A stretch of DNA of 64,000 bases from Sphingobacterium prati (GCF_013167215.1 NZ_JABJWY010000009.1:186001-250000); one strand, 5' to 3'. Counted from the stretch's first letter, positions 55,270 through 64,000 are shown. Notes: generated by a model not told the origin, from the letters alone. Numbers and translations: made by a program.

Positions 55270-56298
55270 CTATTTCCCAATAAATGCTGTGTCACTTAAT
55301 GTTTCTATAAAAGCGATAATCGCCAATTTTTCCTGTTCCGTTAACGGAATGCGATTGCCATTTTTCTTTAGGATAGGGTCAAGATTCTCTGCGTCCTGCA
55401 CCCCCTTATCGAAATAGTCCAAAACGGCCCTTAAAGTTGGAAATTGGCCAAAACTTCCGTAAGGTGCTGTATAAGCTGTATTTCTGAGGGAGGGAACACG
55501 AAAGGCCATCTGATCGGCAGGTCGTCCGGTAACCCGGGCTCGTCCTGCTTCTTCAGGATTTGGATTCGCAGGAAATCCCACATTTCTGAAACTTTGATCC
55601 GTAAACAACGCCGTACTATGACAACTGGCACATTTTAGCTTAAACAGCGTATACCCCCGTTCTTCGGTCTCTGTAAACTTGCCCCCCTCGTTTCTTCTTA
55701 CTTTGTCATACTTGCTATTCGCCGACACCAATGTGTATTCATATTGTACAAGACTTTTATAAATTCGATCAGGTGTTATGCCACCCTCACCGAATGCTTT
55801 TTGAAATAAATCTTTGTAATCGGAATCGTCGCCAATCTTACGGATAACCTCTAATATAGAAGAATTCATTTCTTCATGCGTGATGATGGGAACCAATGGT
55901 TGCTTTTCCAGCTCAAGAATATTACCGTCCCAATTATAGAATTTCATAAAGGCCAAATTCTGTAAAGGGGGTGTATTCCGCAGTCCAACCCGCCCCTCAA
56001 TACCTATTGCCTGCATCTTTCCATCAGAAAAAGCCAGGGAAGGATTATGACAACTTGCACATGAAATCGTGTTATTACCACTGAATCTTTTTTCATTGAA
56101 TAGTTTCTCACCTAATTCCACACCATATTTCGTAGGTCTATTATCTTTTACAGTAGTATTCAGTGCGGGAAAATCTGTAGGTATAAAAAAGGGAATTTCG
56201 GGATTGCTGTCGTTATCCAACACAAAACTATCCTCTTTGCTACAGGATAAAATAATCAACAAAGTAAACAAAATCCCAATTACGGTTTTCATCTGCAT
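55270..56298 (-). CDS. MbnH-like di-heme cytochrome c peroxidase, lipoprotein
   Basis: 342 aa. Lipobox LLIILSC near residue 19. Two c-heme sites: CASCH at 80-84 and CASCH at 223-227. LNTTVKDNRPTKYGVELGEKLF and the end SDTAFIGK fit the MauG/CcpA family. In the known MbnH/MbnP pair this enzyme oxidises a Trp of MbnP so that it can bind copper; its partner-like gene lies directly upstream (86 nt). A second ATG at 56292 is an alternative start. Confidence 0.82.
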   Translation of the reverse strand: MQMKTVIGILFTLLIILSCSKEDSFVLDNDSNPEIPFFIPTDFPALNTTVKDNRPTKYGVELGEKLFNEKRFSGNNTISCASCHNPSLAFSDGKMQAIGIEGRVGLRNTPPLQNLAFMKFYNWDGNILELEKQPLVPIITHEEMNSSILEVIRKIGDDSDYKDLFQKAFGEGGITPDRIYKSLVQYEYTLVSANSKYDKVRRNEGGKFTETEERGYTLFKLKCASCHSTALFTDQSFRNVGFPANPNPEEAGRARVTGRPADQMAFRVPSLRNTAYTAPYGSFGQFPTLRAVLDYFDKGVQDAENLDPILKKNGNRIPLTEQEKLAIIAFIETLSDTAFIGK

Positions 56299-56315
56299 GT
56301 CTATTTTATTGTAAA

Positions 56316-56367
56316 ATCATCATGGATAGGCTATGTCGTCATGTATACGCTTGCCCTCCATGATGAT
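56316..56367. other. Inverted repeat between the MbnP- and MbnH-like genes
   Basis: ATCATCATGGA (56316-56326) and TCCATGATGAT (56357-56367) form an 11-bp stem with a 30-nt loop. There is no T-tract. It may protect or attenuate the transcript between the two genes. Confidence 0.4.
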
Positions 56368-56384
56368 CAATTGTATAATTTATT

Positions 56385-57236
56385 TTAGTTTTCAACCTTT
56401 TCAATAGAGAACATTCCTGCTCTATCTTCGTTATCGTCTCCGCCAAGATTATTGACATATTCTACCATGACCTCCATACCTTCATGTTGTTGTGGTGCTG
56501 TCGCATATTTTGCATTGATGCTGATCTTATTTTTCCCACTAAATAACTTATCAAAATCTGCCTTAATCGTAATTTCGGGTTTGTTACCACCGACAACAAG
56601 CCTTGTATCTAAATCCAATGTAATATCACGATAAGCATCTACTCCCTGCACGTAGGTATCTGGCTGTCCAGACTTTCCATTTAAAGTACTGCCGGTATGA
56701 ATCGTGAATTTTTTATGATCGTTTTCATAAAAACCCTCCATTTTAGCAAAACGATAACCAGTCGCCCATTGCCACATCATCTCCGTATCATTGGCTTCAG
56801 CAGTCGCATAAAATACAGGAAATCTAAACTGATCCAATGTGTTTAATCCCGGCTTTATACCAAGTCCAAATTTTATCTGCTTGTATTCCGCTACGGGTAT
56901 GTCTGCCAACATGTAATCCAAACTTGAAAGTTTTGCCTGATTAACCACGGTAGCTCCCTTGTCCAAATCATTTACATTATAAGGAATTTCAGACCCATCG
57001 GCTTTCACAAGTCTGATATTGCTAATCACGTACTTTAACTCCGAAAATTGATGCACTTGGCCATCAGCCGATGTATTCGTCGTCGCTACTGGGGAATCTA
57101 AGCCCCCCAGCACGATTGTCGTATTTTTAAAAGTATTGTTGAAATGTAAATTAACACTGTTTGCGACATCTTCATTTTTACTACAAGAGATCATGACCAA
57201 AGAAATCATTAGGAGTTTAATTGCATTTTTTTTCAT
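56385..57236 (-). CDS. MbnP-like copper-binding lipoprotein
   Basis: 283 aa. Lipobox LVMISC. FSELKYVISNIRLV and IKFGLGIKPGLN are family strands; TEMMWQWATGYRFAKMEGFY has Trp155 and Trp157 in the W-x-W block of MbnP, where the modified Trp lies. A Met-Met-x-x-Trp group precedes it. Probably binds copper after its partner heme enzyme acts. The gene follows the TonB receptor by 22 nt. Confidence 0.8.
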   Translation of the reverse strand: MKKNAIKLLMISLVMISCSKNEDVANSVNLHFNNTFKNTTIVLGGLDSPVATTNTSADGQVHQFSELKYVISNIRLVKADGSEIPYNVNDLDKGATVVNQAKLSSLDYMLADIPVAEYKQIKFGLGIKPGLNTLDQFRFPVFYATAEANDTEMMWQWATGYRFAKMEGFYENDHKKFTIHTGSTLNGKSGQPDTYVQGVDAYRDITLDLDTRLVVGGNKPEITIKADFDKLFSGKNKISINAKYATAPQQHEGMEVMVEYVNNLGGDDNEDRAGMFSIEKVEN

Positions 57237-57258
57237 GTTATTCTAAGTTTTAAGTTAT

Positions 57259-59247
57259 TTAAAAATTGACTTTTAAGGATGTAAAAATATTCCGTCCCAT
57301 CCGGGGTATATTTCCCCAATCCGCATAGGTACTATAATATTCATTCAACAGGTTCTCGGCACCAACCTGAAAGACAGATTTGAGCTTACCAAGATTGAAA
57401 CTGTAATCGGCCGATAGATTCCATATTTTGTATGCGCCAGTTAGATCTTCACCGTATATGGGGCTGTAGTTGGTCTGTGCAAAATCTCCGTTTAAGGAGG
57501 TCCGCAAGCCGAGTTTTTTATACCCATAATGCAGCGAAGTCTGATAACTCAACGGACGTATAAAAGGTAGATTCCCGCCTTCATCATCCTTTCCTCTTGC
57601 ATAGGTAAGCACGCCTTTCCAATGCAGGTTATCCAGGATTTTATAATCTACATTAATAGCTGTATTAAACAGTGTAGCCTTACTTAAAGAAGTATAACCT
57701 TTTACACCTACGGATTGATAATTCATGGGGCTTCCTAAACTCAAAATCCGCCCGATGATATAATTGTTGATGTAGAAATAGTTAACTTTTGCAGCAATAC
57801 TTAGCTTCTCAGTCTTGAATCCAACGCTGGCGTTGCCTTCATAAGAAATCTCATTCTTTAGATCGGGGTTCCCGATATAATCATAACGATCAAAGCTATT
57901 GTAGATATAATAGCCATAGGCTTCGGAAACAGAAGGCGCGCGATGGCCAAAACCTGTTCCTAACGAAATATCAAACTGATTTAAGTTTAACTCATAGCTG
58001 GCATGTAGACTCGGAAGCCATCTATTCTTTTTTTGTGGTGCTCCGGGATGAAAAATCCAGTTAAATTCCACGTATTTGGAGTAGTTATAGTTCCAGCCTA
58101 ACGAACCACCAAGATTCACTTTACTTCTTCCTGAAATTTCCCAGGAATTATTCATTGCCATACTTGCAAAACGGGTTGTTACCCAAGGCCAGCTATAAGC
58201 AAACATGGTCTGTTTGGAACGATCTTGGGGGTACATTCGCATTTCCGCTATCGAAAGATTATCGTAGGCATTGAACTGTACCTCCGAAGAATATCGGTCT
58301 TTCTTTAAATTTATTTTTGACACCAATCCATACGTCGTACTCCATCCGGGCATATCCATGTGTACCAAATTCTCCGGTCGTGTCGTATCATCCATATAGT
58401 GCTCCACAGCGTTGAAATAAACTTTGGTATCCCATACTTTAACCAGCCCTTGCTCAAACAATTGTTTATAGGATGCAGATGTGATAATCGCCCGCGATAA
58501 CCAAAGATCCATGGGCAAAGCTGGGAAACCCACATCTTTTGCACGGTCAAATATTGCATCTACCCTGATGGCAGAAAGTGGACTTGTCTTATAGGCTAGG
58601 CCCAATGATGCATTCAGTTTATTATATTGTGAGTGCAGTACTTCCTTGTTGTTTCCGTCATAATAATTACCTGCTTTACGAAAGGCAATGCTACCGTCAG
58701 CCACAAAGTTGTCTGTCGAATAGAACAGATTTCCAAGATTAAATGCTTGCTTATTGTTAAACTCGAAACCCGTCTGATACGCACCACCTACTTTTTGCTG
58801 CAGACCAAAGGGAGTACTTCTCCTTTTTAGATCTATACTTCCAGCCACTGTGGCTCCATGCATACTCCCCTCCTGTCCTGATTTAATATCAACCGAAGAC
58901 AGGTTATTGCTCTCCACATACGAAGTAATGGGATCCATCTTATCCGTACAAGCGCCAAAAATATGCATACCGTCGATTGTGATTGTAGAACGCTCTGTAC
59001 TCATGTTGTTCAGTAACGGTTCCCATGCATAGGCTCCACGCTTAATAAAACTGATATTGTCTGATGAAGCCAAAAACTCATCGACTGAGACAGCCATTTT
59101 CATATCGCTTTCGATCTTTCGTTTGATCGTAGCGTCAACCTTGACTTCCCCCAAACGTCTCGTTGTATCTCTTTTTACCGGAGCAATTTGTCCATTAACA
59201 TCCAATCCAAGAGAAAGAATAAAAAGAACTAGACTTAATTTCTTCAT
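57259..59247 (-). CDS. TonB-dependent outer-membrane receptor
   Basis: 662 aa, signal peptide to about 20. Plug domain with ITIDGMHIFGACTDKMDPITSYVE and SVDIKSGQEGSMHGATVAGSIDL, then beta strands ending SLKVNF. The plug holds a Cys-Thr-Asp-Lys-Met segment. Genes on both sides encode a YtkA-like lipoprotein, MbnP and MbnH, which points to copper or a copper complex as cargo. No SusC-type N-terminal carboxypeptidase-like domain, so it is distinct from glycan receptors. Confidence 0.85.
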   Translation of the reverse strand: MKKLSLVLFILSLGLDVNGQIAPVKRDTTRRLGEVKVDATIKRKIESDMKMAVSVDEFLASSDNISFIKRGAYAWEPLLNNMSTERSTITIDGMHIFGACTDKMDPITSYVESNNLSSVDIKSGQEGSMHGATVAGSIDLKRRSTPFGLQQKVGGAYQTGFEFNNKQAFNLGNLFYSTDNFVADGSIAFRKAGNYYDGNNKEVLHSQYNKLNASLGLAYKTSPLSAIRVDAIFDRAKDVGFPALPMDLWLSRAIITSASYKQLFEQGLVKVWDTKVYFNAVEHYMDDTTRPENLVHMDMPGWSTTYGLVSKINLKKDRYSSEVQFNAYDNLSIAEMRMYPQDRSKQTMFAYSWPWVTTRFASMAMNNSWEISGRSKVNLGGSLGWNYNYSKYVEFNWIFHPGAPQKKNRWLPSLHASYELNLNQFDISLGTGFGHRAPSVSEAYGYYIYNSFDRYDYIGNPDLKNEISYEGNASVGFKTEKLSIAAKVNYFYINNYIIGRILSLGSPMNYQSVGVKGYTSLSKATLFNTAINVDYKILDNLHWKGVLTYARGKDDEGGNLPFIRPLSYQTSLHYGYKKLGLRTSLNGDFAQTNYSPIYGEDLTGAYKIWNLSADYSFNLGKLKSVFQVGAENLLNEYYSTYADWGNIPRMGRNIFTSLKVNF

Positions 59248-59252
59248 GACTC

Positions 59253-60197
59253 TTAGAATAAAATATCGAGATGTAGCTCGCTCTTACGTCCTTCCACTCC
59301 CGGTGTAAAATCCTTTGGCACCTCGGTACCGCGGATCACTTTTCCCACTGGATTTAACAGGATGAAATTTAATGTCCAATTCCCTGTCATGGTATAATTC
59401 ACCACCCCATGGTATAAACCATCCGTATCCTGTAACAAATCTCTATTGTTAGGAGATGAGTGATTGCCCATGGAAGGTTCGGGCATGCGCGGGTCTAACT
59501 TCAACGTATAACGCTCAACCTGCGAATAGGAAAATTGCAGTTGATCAGCGGGGCCTTCCGCTGAAGGATCAAGCGCCCTATTCAATTTATAGATGCCGGC
59601 GACCAATTTATTTTCGGCAACATTTGGCTTCTGCGGAGCAATCAATGCGATGACATACTGCTCATCATCCAACCCTGTGAACGTCGTCATATTCAGATTT
59701 TTATTTGGCTGTTGTCTAACCGACACCTCTTTTATCAGGGAAAAGGATTGATTACCGACGGTAAAATTGATATAGAGTGCCCAACTACCCACGGCATCGC
59801 TTTCGCTGGTGAAAACCGTATAACCTGAAAAATACTTATCCGCTGATTTATAATCGAAATTATACCGATTTGGGCATGAACTCTTCTCTCCTATGACAGT
59901 GGTCCTAATAGGCAGAAATGTAAGATCCGACACTTCCACGGGAGTATTTGTTTGTGTATTTTTAATTCTTACGCGGATATCATTATAACCACGATATAAT
60001 ACACCATTTAAAGCTTCTATACTGACCGTATAATTAGCGGTTACAGCATTTGAGACTTCCTTAAATTCAGTATTCTCTTCAATTACATCTCCCCTTTCGG
60101 CTTCATAATTTGTTTTTCCTTTTGTACATGATCCGAAAAACACACACGCAAGAGCAGCATAAAAAACTATTGTTTTTACCAATATACTTACCTTCAT
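59253..60197 (-). CDS. YtkA/FixH-like lipoprotein of the copper locus
   Basis: 314 aa. Lipobox ACVFFGSC. Two beta-sandwich halves: YTVSIEALNGVLYRGYNDIRVRI and, later, MPEPSMGNHSSPNNRDLL with GLYHGVVNYTMTGNWTLNFIL. The Met/His cluster before the HSSPN motif is a plausible copper site, as in YtkA-like domains. Five nt separate it from the TonB receptor gene. Confidence 0.72.
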   Translation of the reverse strand: MKVSILVKTIVFYAALACVFFGSCTKGKTNYEAERGDVIEENTEFKEVSNAVTANYTVSIEALNGVLYRGYNDIRVRIKNTQTNTPVEVSDLTFLPIRTTVIGEKSSCPNRYNFDYKSADKYFSGYTVFTSESDAVGSWALYINFTVGNQSFSLIKEVSVRQQPNKNLNMTTFTGLDDEQYVIALIAPQKPNVAENKLVAGIYKLNRALDPSAEGPADQLQFSYSQVERYTLKLDPRMPEPSMGNHSSPNNRDLLQDTDGLYHGVVNYTMTGNWTLNFILLNPVGKVIRGTEVPKDFTPGVEGRKSELHLDILF

Positions 60198-60580
60198 AAA
60201 AATACCATGTTAGCTTAGTTAAAAGGTAATCCGTTGTAGTACAGGCTCAAGAATGGTTAGAAGAGAATAACATATAGACAGTGGACCGCGCCTATCAGAA
60301 AGGTAGCCGCAATACATATCCTATCCTAGAAATTTTTCTAAATTACCCGGAACCCGTCGTCCAAAAACAGACAACCTGTTCAAATAAAGTTTTCATCTGT
60401 TTAATTTTGTTATTCATTAGTCCAATTTCTTTTTAAGGCATTCACGCTGCCTTCGGTGGTATCAGGTGTGATGGAACCATCAGAATAAACTATTCCTTAA
60501 ACACGATGAAGTAAACATGAGGAATTATTTGTCGCTATAAGCGATCAGCAAAAAACTCATGATGATTTCTAAAAATGGAT
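60198..60580. other. 383-nt spacer within the copper locus
   Basis: It lies between the small Cys gene (60581-60961) and the YtkA-like gene. It contains repeat copy B at 60406-60460. No open frame with support, no tRNA and no clear promoter box were found, although a promoter for the five-gene group could lie here. Confidence 0.5.
60406..60460 (+). repeat. Intergenic repeat, copy B
   Basis: The two blocks of copy A (7621-7659 and 7711-7728) lie here side by side: 60406-60442 ending TTTAAGGCATT, then CACGCTGCCTTCGGTGGT at 60443-60460. Same orientation as copy A. Neither copy is inside a gene. Confidence 0.5.
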
Positions 60581-60961
60581 TTAAACTAATGGGGGGTGAA
60601 AAATGGTAAAAATAGGTCTGTAAGAATAATTTTCGTTGTATTCAGGGAACGAGCGTTCCGCTAAATCTTCTTGAAATAAAGAAGAGACCTTAAAGTCAAA
60701 ATTTTGAGAATTATTGATAAAAACGACGTCGATAATACGTGATTCAAGGTTCTTTTGCTCCTTTTCTTCGTGTTCACGCATTTTCTTCATTAGGATACAT
60801 TGTCCTCTACACGAAAGGGCATTTTCATTGAAACGGTTGATACATTCGTAGCGTGCAATGTAATCTCGATTCAGCTCAAAAATGGACCACAGCCATACTG
60901 TTGAGAAGCTCTGGAGGAGCATCAAAGGCAATAAAATCCATATGAACTGTCTAGCTTTCAT
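60581..60961 (-). CDS. Small membrane or secreted protein with Cys-x3-Cys
   Basis: 126 aa. N-terminal hydrophobic segment (5-28). Cys40, then CRGQCILMKKM with Cys51 and Cys55. Similar short proteins with a C-(N/R)G-x-C pattern occur next to copper-related receptors in Bacteroidota, from memory. The C-terminus has Phe/Tyr-rich sequence and ends HPPLV. A metal-sensing or metal-binding role is inferred. Confidence 0.6.
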   Translation of the reverse strand: MKARQFIWILLPLMLLQSFSTVWLWSIFELNRDYIARYECINRFNENALSCRGQCILMKKMREHEEKEQKNLESRIIDVVFINNSQNFDFKVSSLFQEDLAERSFPEYNENYSYRPIFTIFHPPLV

Positions 60962-61023
60962 CTTGTGAGTTCGGCAAATATATAAATGAATCCTTGATTA
61001 AACAAATTCAATAGGAACAATAT

Positions 61024-61053
61024 AGTCCCCAGGTAAGGTTTTACCTGGGGACT
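61024..61053 (-). terminator. Hairpin after the SusE/F-like gene
   Basis: AGTCCCCAGGTAA (61024-61036) pairs exactly with 61041-61053 around a GGTT loop. It lies 19 nt after the stop of the minus-strand gene. The T-tail is weak, so termination may be partial. Confidence 0.6.
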
Positions 61054-61071
61054 GAAAAATCAAAAAACAGC

Positions 61072-62403
61072 TTATTTTGGTACAACTGTAAGCACGGCTT
61101 TTTTATTACCGGCTGTTAGATCTAAGGTGAATATATACGTTTTGCTAGCTTCCAACATTTTACCGGTTTTGATACCCAAATTTCCGGAATCACGCCCATT
61201 TTTACCATCACCAATAAAAATCAGATCACTCGACGTTGTCACATCCGTACCACCAAATTCTCCGCCCCAGCCCTTCTGGTGGAAAAACTTAAAGTTGATA
61301 TTATCGGTATTGATAGACTCGCCTGCTTTCAATGTAATTTGGTACTTTTTATTACCCAGTGGAGCTAAACAGAGGGCTTTATCGGTATTCCAGCCAACCT
61401 GATTACTCGAAACTTTTGGTTTTCCAACGCCTTCTCCAATAATCCATACAGCTCCAGTACCATCTTCCTGCAATTTAGCAAGGTCATTCCCGGCCATGGC
61501 CTCAACGACGAAGTATTTTAGTGCGAAGTCTGCAGTAATGCGATATTTCCCTGTTGCTCCTTTAAACGATATGCCCCCATCGGCGGATTGCGTAAAAAAG
61601 TCAGGATCAATCCACCAATTTTGTAGATCCGCAATACCTTCAAAAGTCGCTGTTTCCCCTTGATTTAACACCATCTCAACTTTAGAATGCTTATCATCAA
61701 GACTCCTGAACGGCGATCCATTAAGCAATACGAAAATAAATGGCGAGGCTTGATACGTCAATGTATTAAATTGTATAGGATATACGCCAGACGTTGAATT
61801 TGAAAACGGGATCTCAGCTTTAGAACCAAAATCAACAGCATTATTAACCCATCCAAAACTCATGGCATTACCTTGTTCGCCAACCTTTGGTGCTTGAATA
61901 TAGCCCTTTACATCTGCCGAAAAATTCTCTTTTGCTGCATATTGGTTTCGTCCAGTCTTCTCCATCCGATAGGACTTTGATTCGGTAACCAAAGTGAGGT
62001 AAGGAAAGTCCGGGCGACTTAAGTTTATATCAAAGGATTGTTCGGTTTTCTTCTGACTAATATTCTGCAAAACAAACTTAATGGTCGCTTTCCCATCCGG
62101 AATGTCTTTCAAAAAAGGAACGTAAATTTTTCCGCTGTAGTCGCCGTTCTCTTTTGTACGAATCGTCGTTTCAGTAACCTTGTCATCTGTAAAATATAAC
62201 TGCGCTTTCAGCGTAGACAAAGCGACTTCGCTATCCGATACATGGATATTAAAAACTAGGCTATCGCCAAAATGGGCTACAGAAACGTCGGATTTCAATT
62301 CAATTTTGGGATCCCCAATTTGATAGGCATATTTTTCATCCTTTTTACAGGAACTTACCACAGCTATTACTCCCAATAGTATATTGATGAGATATCTTTT
62401 CAT
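61072..62403 (-). CDS. SusE/SusF-like outer-membrane glycan-binding lipoprotein
   Basis: About 443 aa from ATG 62403. Lipobox AVVSSC. An early Ig-like domain (IELKSDVSVAHFGDSLVFNI) is followed by two starch-binding-like modules of beta strands, with WNTDKALCLAPLGNKKYQITLKAG and WIIGEGVGKP near the end. It would hold glycan at the cell surface. It starts 11 nt after the GH30 gene stop. The name is by analogy; carbohydrate specificity is unknown. Confidence 0.75.
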   Translation of the reverse strand: MKRYLINILLGVIAVVSSCKKDEKYAYQIGDPKIELKSDVSVAHFGDSLVFNIHVSDSEVALSTLKAQLYFTDDKVTETTIRTKENGDYSGKIYVPFLKDIPDGKATIKFVLQNISQKKTEQSFDINLSRPDFPYLTLVTESKSYRMEKTGRNQYAAKENFSADVKGYIQAPKVGEQGNAMSFGWVNNAVDFGSKAEIPFSNSTSGVYPIQFNTLTYQASPFIFVLLNGSPFRSLDDKHSKVEMVLNQGETATFEGIADLQNWWIDPDFFTQSADGGISFKGATGKYRITADFALKYFVVEAMAGNDLAKLQEDGTGAVWIIGEGVGKPKVSSNQVGWNTDKALCLAPLGNKKYQITLKAGESINTDNINFKFFHQKGWGGEFGGTDVTTSSDLIFIGDGKNGRDSGNLGIKTGKMLEASKTYIFTLDLTAGNKKAVLTVVPK

Positions 62404-62414
62404 AATCCCAGTAT

Positions 62415-63908
62415 TTAGTTTTTCCAACGATAAGAGACGACTGAATTTGCAGGAACCTCATAGTTAAAATGATGTTTACCATCTGCCAGTGTAATTTTCC
62501 GGTCGTCATTCGATTCATTCAACAACACTACAGCATAGCTTCCGTCTGTATTCTGAAAGGCACTATAGACCAGTCCTGCAGCGATATATCCTGTAGCGCC
62601 AATACGTGTCGCACCGGACTTGACTACAGACGACAGATGTCCTACAATATAATAATGCGAATTGCGCGTGATACTCTTGTAATTTGACTTGCTAATATCA
62701 ACGGCACCATAGCAGGTCTGACAACCGCCCTCGCGATTTGGTCCCTTATCGGTATCCAGCATCAAATTCCAAACAATAACACCCTTGCTCCAATTGTTTA
62801 CAGTCCCTAGCGCCACTTCGCGCATATCTTCCATTAAACGCTTTTCAAGATTACGCCCATCGTTCCATTCCCCGATAGATGTCTCTGTAAAAACCAGTTC
62901 CTTATCCGGACGCTGATTATGAATATCAATTAACTCCGTTTTATCACCACCATAGTTGTGATAAGCTGCGCCAGCAATAAAGGATGCCGCTCCTGCATCA
63001 TTATAGATTTTGATAGGATAATCTTCCTGATCAGCCATATTATCGTAGTTATAATTATGGTCAAACGCATAGATTTTCGTCGCTATATTTGCAGCTTTTA
63101 ACTGTGGGCCGAGCGATTGTTTGATAAATGCCTGCTGTTCCTGCCATGACATGTACATGGAGGCGGAATTTTTGCGATTCAACGGCTCATTTTGAACAGT
63201 GATGGAATACACCGGTATACCTTCTTTCTTCAATGCTTGTAGCCATTGTACAAAATACCAACCGTAATCCTGATAGTATTTCGGATTTAATTGACCGCTG
63301 GTCCAGGAATCAAAAGGTTTTAAATCTGTCAGATTATTGACCTTCATCCATTTTGGCGGAGTCCATGGCGATCCCATAATTTTGACGTTTGGATTGATGG
63401 CTAGAATCTCTTTCAGCACAGGAATAACATATTGCTTTTCTTCTGACTGCAGCCCAAAATTTTCCTTTCCTTCCTTGTCCCAACAGGTATACTCGCTTAA
63501 TGAAAAATCCGAACATCCGATAGCAATACGAATATAGCTCATGCCCATACCATCTTTATCGGAGAACGTCTCGGTAAGAAATTTCGTCCGATCCTCCTTA
63601 CTCATTTTCATCAGATTATAACAGGTAGAGCCTGTTATAGCAGCACCAAATCCGTCCATTGTCTGAAACTTCTGATCAGGATTTAAGGAAATCGTATTGG
63701 GCGACATATTAAACTTTGTACTAAAATCGACATATTTTTTTGTCAGATCATAAGCACGGTTTGTATTAGTCATTACAATAGTGACATCGCCAGATTTTTT
63801 GAGATCATCACCTTGTGAGGGTGTGAAGCTATCACGGTTACAAGATGTTGCCGTAATCAGACAGGACAACAAGAATGTATATATCATAGTGTTATTATTA
63901 TGTTTCAT
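62415..63908 (-). CDS. GH30 family glycoside hydrolase, lipoprotein
   Basis: 497 aa. Lipobox ITATSC. GH30 signatures: FQTMDGFGAAITGS, GSPWTPPKWMK, acid/base Glu in TVQNEPLNR and nucleophile Glu in VFTETSIGEW, followed by a beta-sandwich domain with VVLLNESNDDRKITL. The glucan-type clan (beta-1,6-glucanase or glucosylceramidase-like) fits better than xylanases. The susD end upstream marks a glycan-use locus. Confidence 0.87.
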   Translation of the reverse strand: MKHNNNTMIYTFLLSCLITATSCNRDSFTPSQGDDLKKSGDVTIVMTNTNRAYDLTKKYVDFSTKFNMSPNTISLNPDQKFQTMDGFGAAITGSTCYNLMKMSKEDRTKFLTETFSDKDGMGMSYIRIAIGCSDFSLSEYTCWDKEGKENFGLQSEEKQYVIPVLKEILAINPNVKIMGSPWTPPKWMKVNNLTDLKPFDSWTSGQLNPKYYQDYGWYFVQWLQALKKEGIPVYSITVQNEPLNRKNSASMYMSWQEQQAFIKQSLGPQLKAANIATKIYAFDHNYNYDNMADQEDYPIKIYNDAGAASFIAGAAYHNYGGDKTELIDIHNQRPDKELVFTETSIGEWNDGRNLEKRLMEDMREVALGTVNNWSKGVIVWNLMLDTDKGPNREGGCQTCYGAVDISKSNYKSITRNSHYYIVGHLSSVVKSGATRIGATGYIAAGLVYSAFQNTDGSYAVVLLNESNDDRKITLADGKHHFNYEVPANSVVSYRWKN

Positions 63909-63923
63909 AAACAGTTAAAATAA

Positions 63924-64000
63924 TTAGTATCCGGGATTCTGAACTAAGTTTGGATTCTGGTCTATTTTAGGTTGCGGAATTGGCAGGCGATAGGAGTTCT
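63924..64000 (-). CDS. SusD family protein, C-terminal end only
   Basis: The last 25 codons of a gene that enters from the right edge: YRLPIPQPKIDQNPNLVQ then NPGY and stop. This is the typical end of SusD/RagB glycan-binding lipoproteins. With the GH30 and SusE-like genes it forms the end of a polysaccharide utilisation locus. Confidence 0.85.
   Translation of the reverse strand, partial: NSYRLPIPQPKIDQNPNLVQNPGY

Overview
The window reads as a chromosomal segment of a Bacteroidota bacterium, most likely a Sphingobacterium or close relative in the Sphingobacteriaceae. Reasons: a fused LpxC-FabZ gene, the porX-tsaE pair, a SusD/SusE-type glycan locus, MbnP- and YtkA-type lipoproteins, GAF-free TPR-HTH regulators, bacilliredoxin YtxJ, and repeated promoter boxes of the TAnnTTTG type found in this phylum, with almost no Shine-Dalgarno sequences. 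The genus call is inference. No rRNA, tRNA, CRISPR array, intact insertion sequence or prophage was seen.

Layout. 1-5.4 kb (minus): an incomplete unknown gene, rlmD, a TetR regulator, pheS, and mutY-ssb. 5.5-12.8 kb (minus): one urease operon in the order porin-ureA-ureB-ureC-ureE-ureF-ureG-ureD-second ureE-like gene. UreC carries an extra 48 residues at its N-terminus that look like a twin-arginine signal. 12.9-15 kb: an OmpR-type two-component pair. 15.3-17.1 kb: a secreted WG-repeat protein and a small membrane protein. 17.2-20.5 kb: a sulfur cassette (split YeeE/YedE pair, TauE/SafE, persulfide dioxygenase-rhodanese). 20.6-27.7 kb: a membrane protein, an M1 peptidase, a Tat-secreted GH43-like protein, hemW, and a long-type GAPDH gene broken by one missing T just before its catalytic cysteine. 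27.9-31.2 kb: waaA and two nucleotide-sugar epimerase genes. 31.2-31.9 kb: a 0.7 kb tract with gene remnants and inverted repeats.

31.9-40.5 kb (minus): a TPR-HTH regulator, 5-formyl-THF cyclo-ligase, efp, a lone ABC ATPase, lpxA, lpxC-fabZ, lpxD and an HD phosphohydrolase; the central part is a lipid A module. 40.7-48.1 kb: porX, tsaE, a second lone ABC ATPase, an esterase, alanine dehydrogenase and a FlaA1/CapD-type dehydratase. 48.2-55.2 kb: a TPR protein, ribH, an unknown secreted protein, ytxJ, isoaspartyl peptidase, an S4 protein, dapD, a TsaC/YciO gene, a DUF4920-type protein and folP.

55.3-61 kb (minus): a probable copper locus with a small Cys protein, a YtkA-like lipoprotein, a TonB-dependent receptor, and MbnP- and MbnH-like proteins. 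61-64 kb (minus): a glycan locus with the end of a susD gene, a GH30 hydrolase and a SusE/F-like binding protein, probably for a beta-glucan.

The most interesting points are the putatively exported urease (Tat-like UreC, porin in the same operon, two UreE-like proteins), the MbnH/MbnP/receptor locus, a perfect 30-bp palindrome abutting the dapD promoter box, promoter boxes that sit 4-8 nt before several start codons (predicting leaderless mRNAs), and the GAPDH frameshift.
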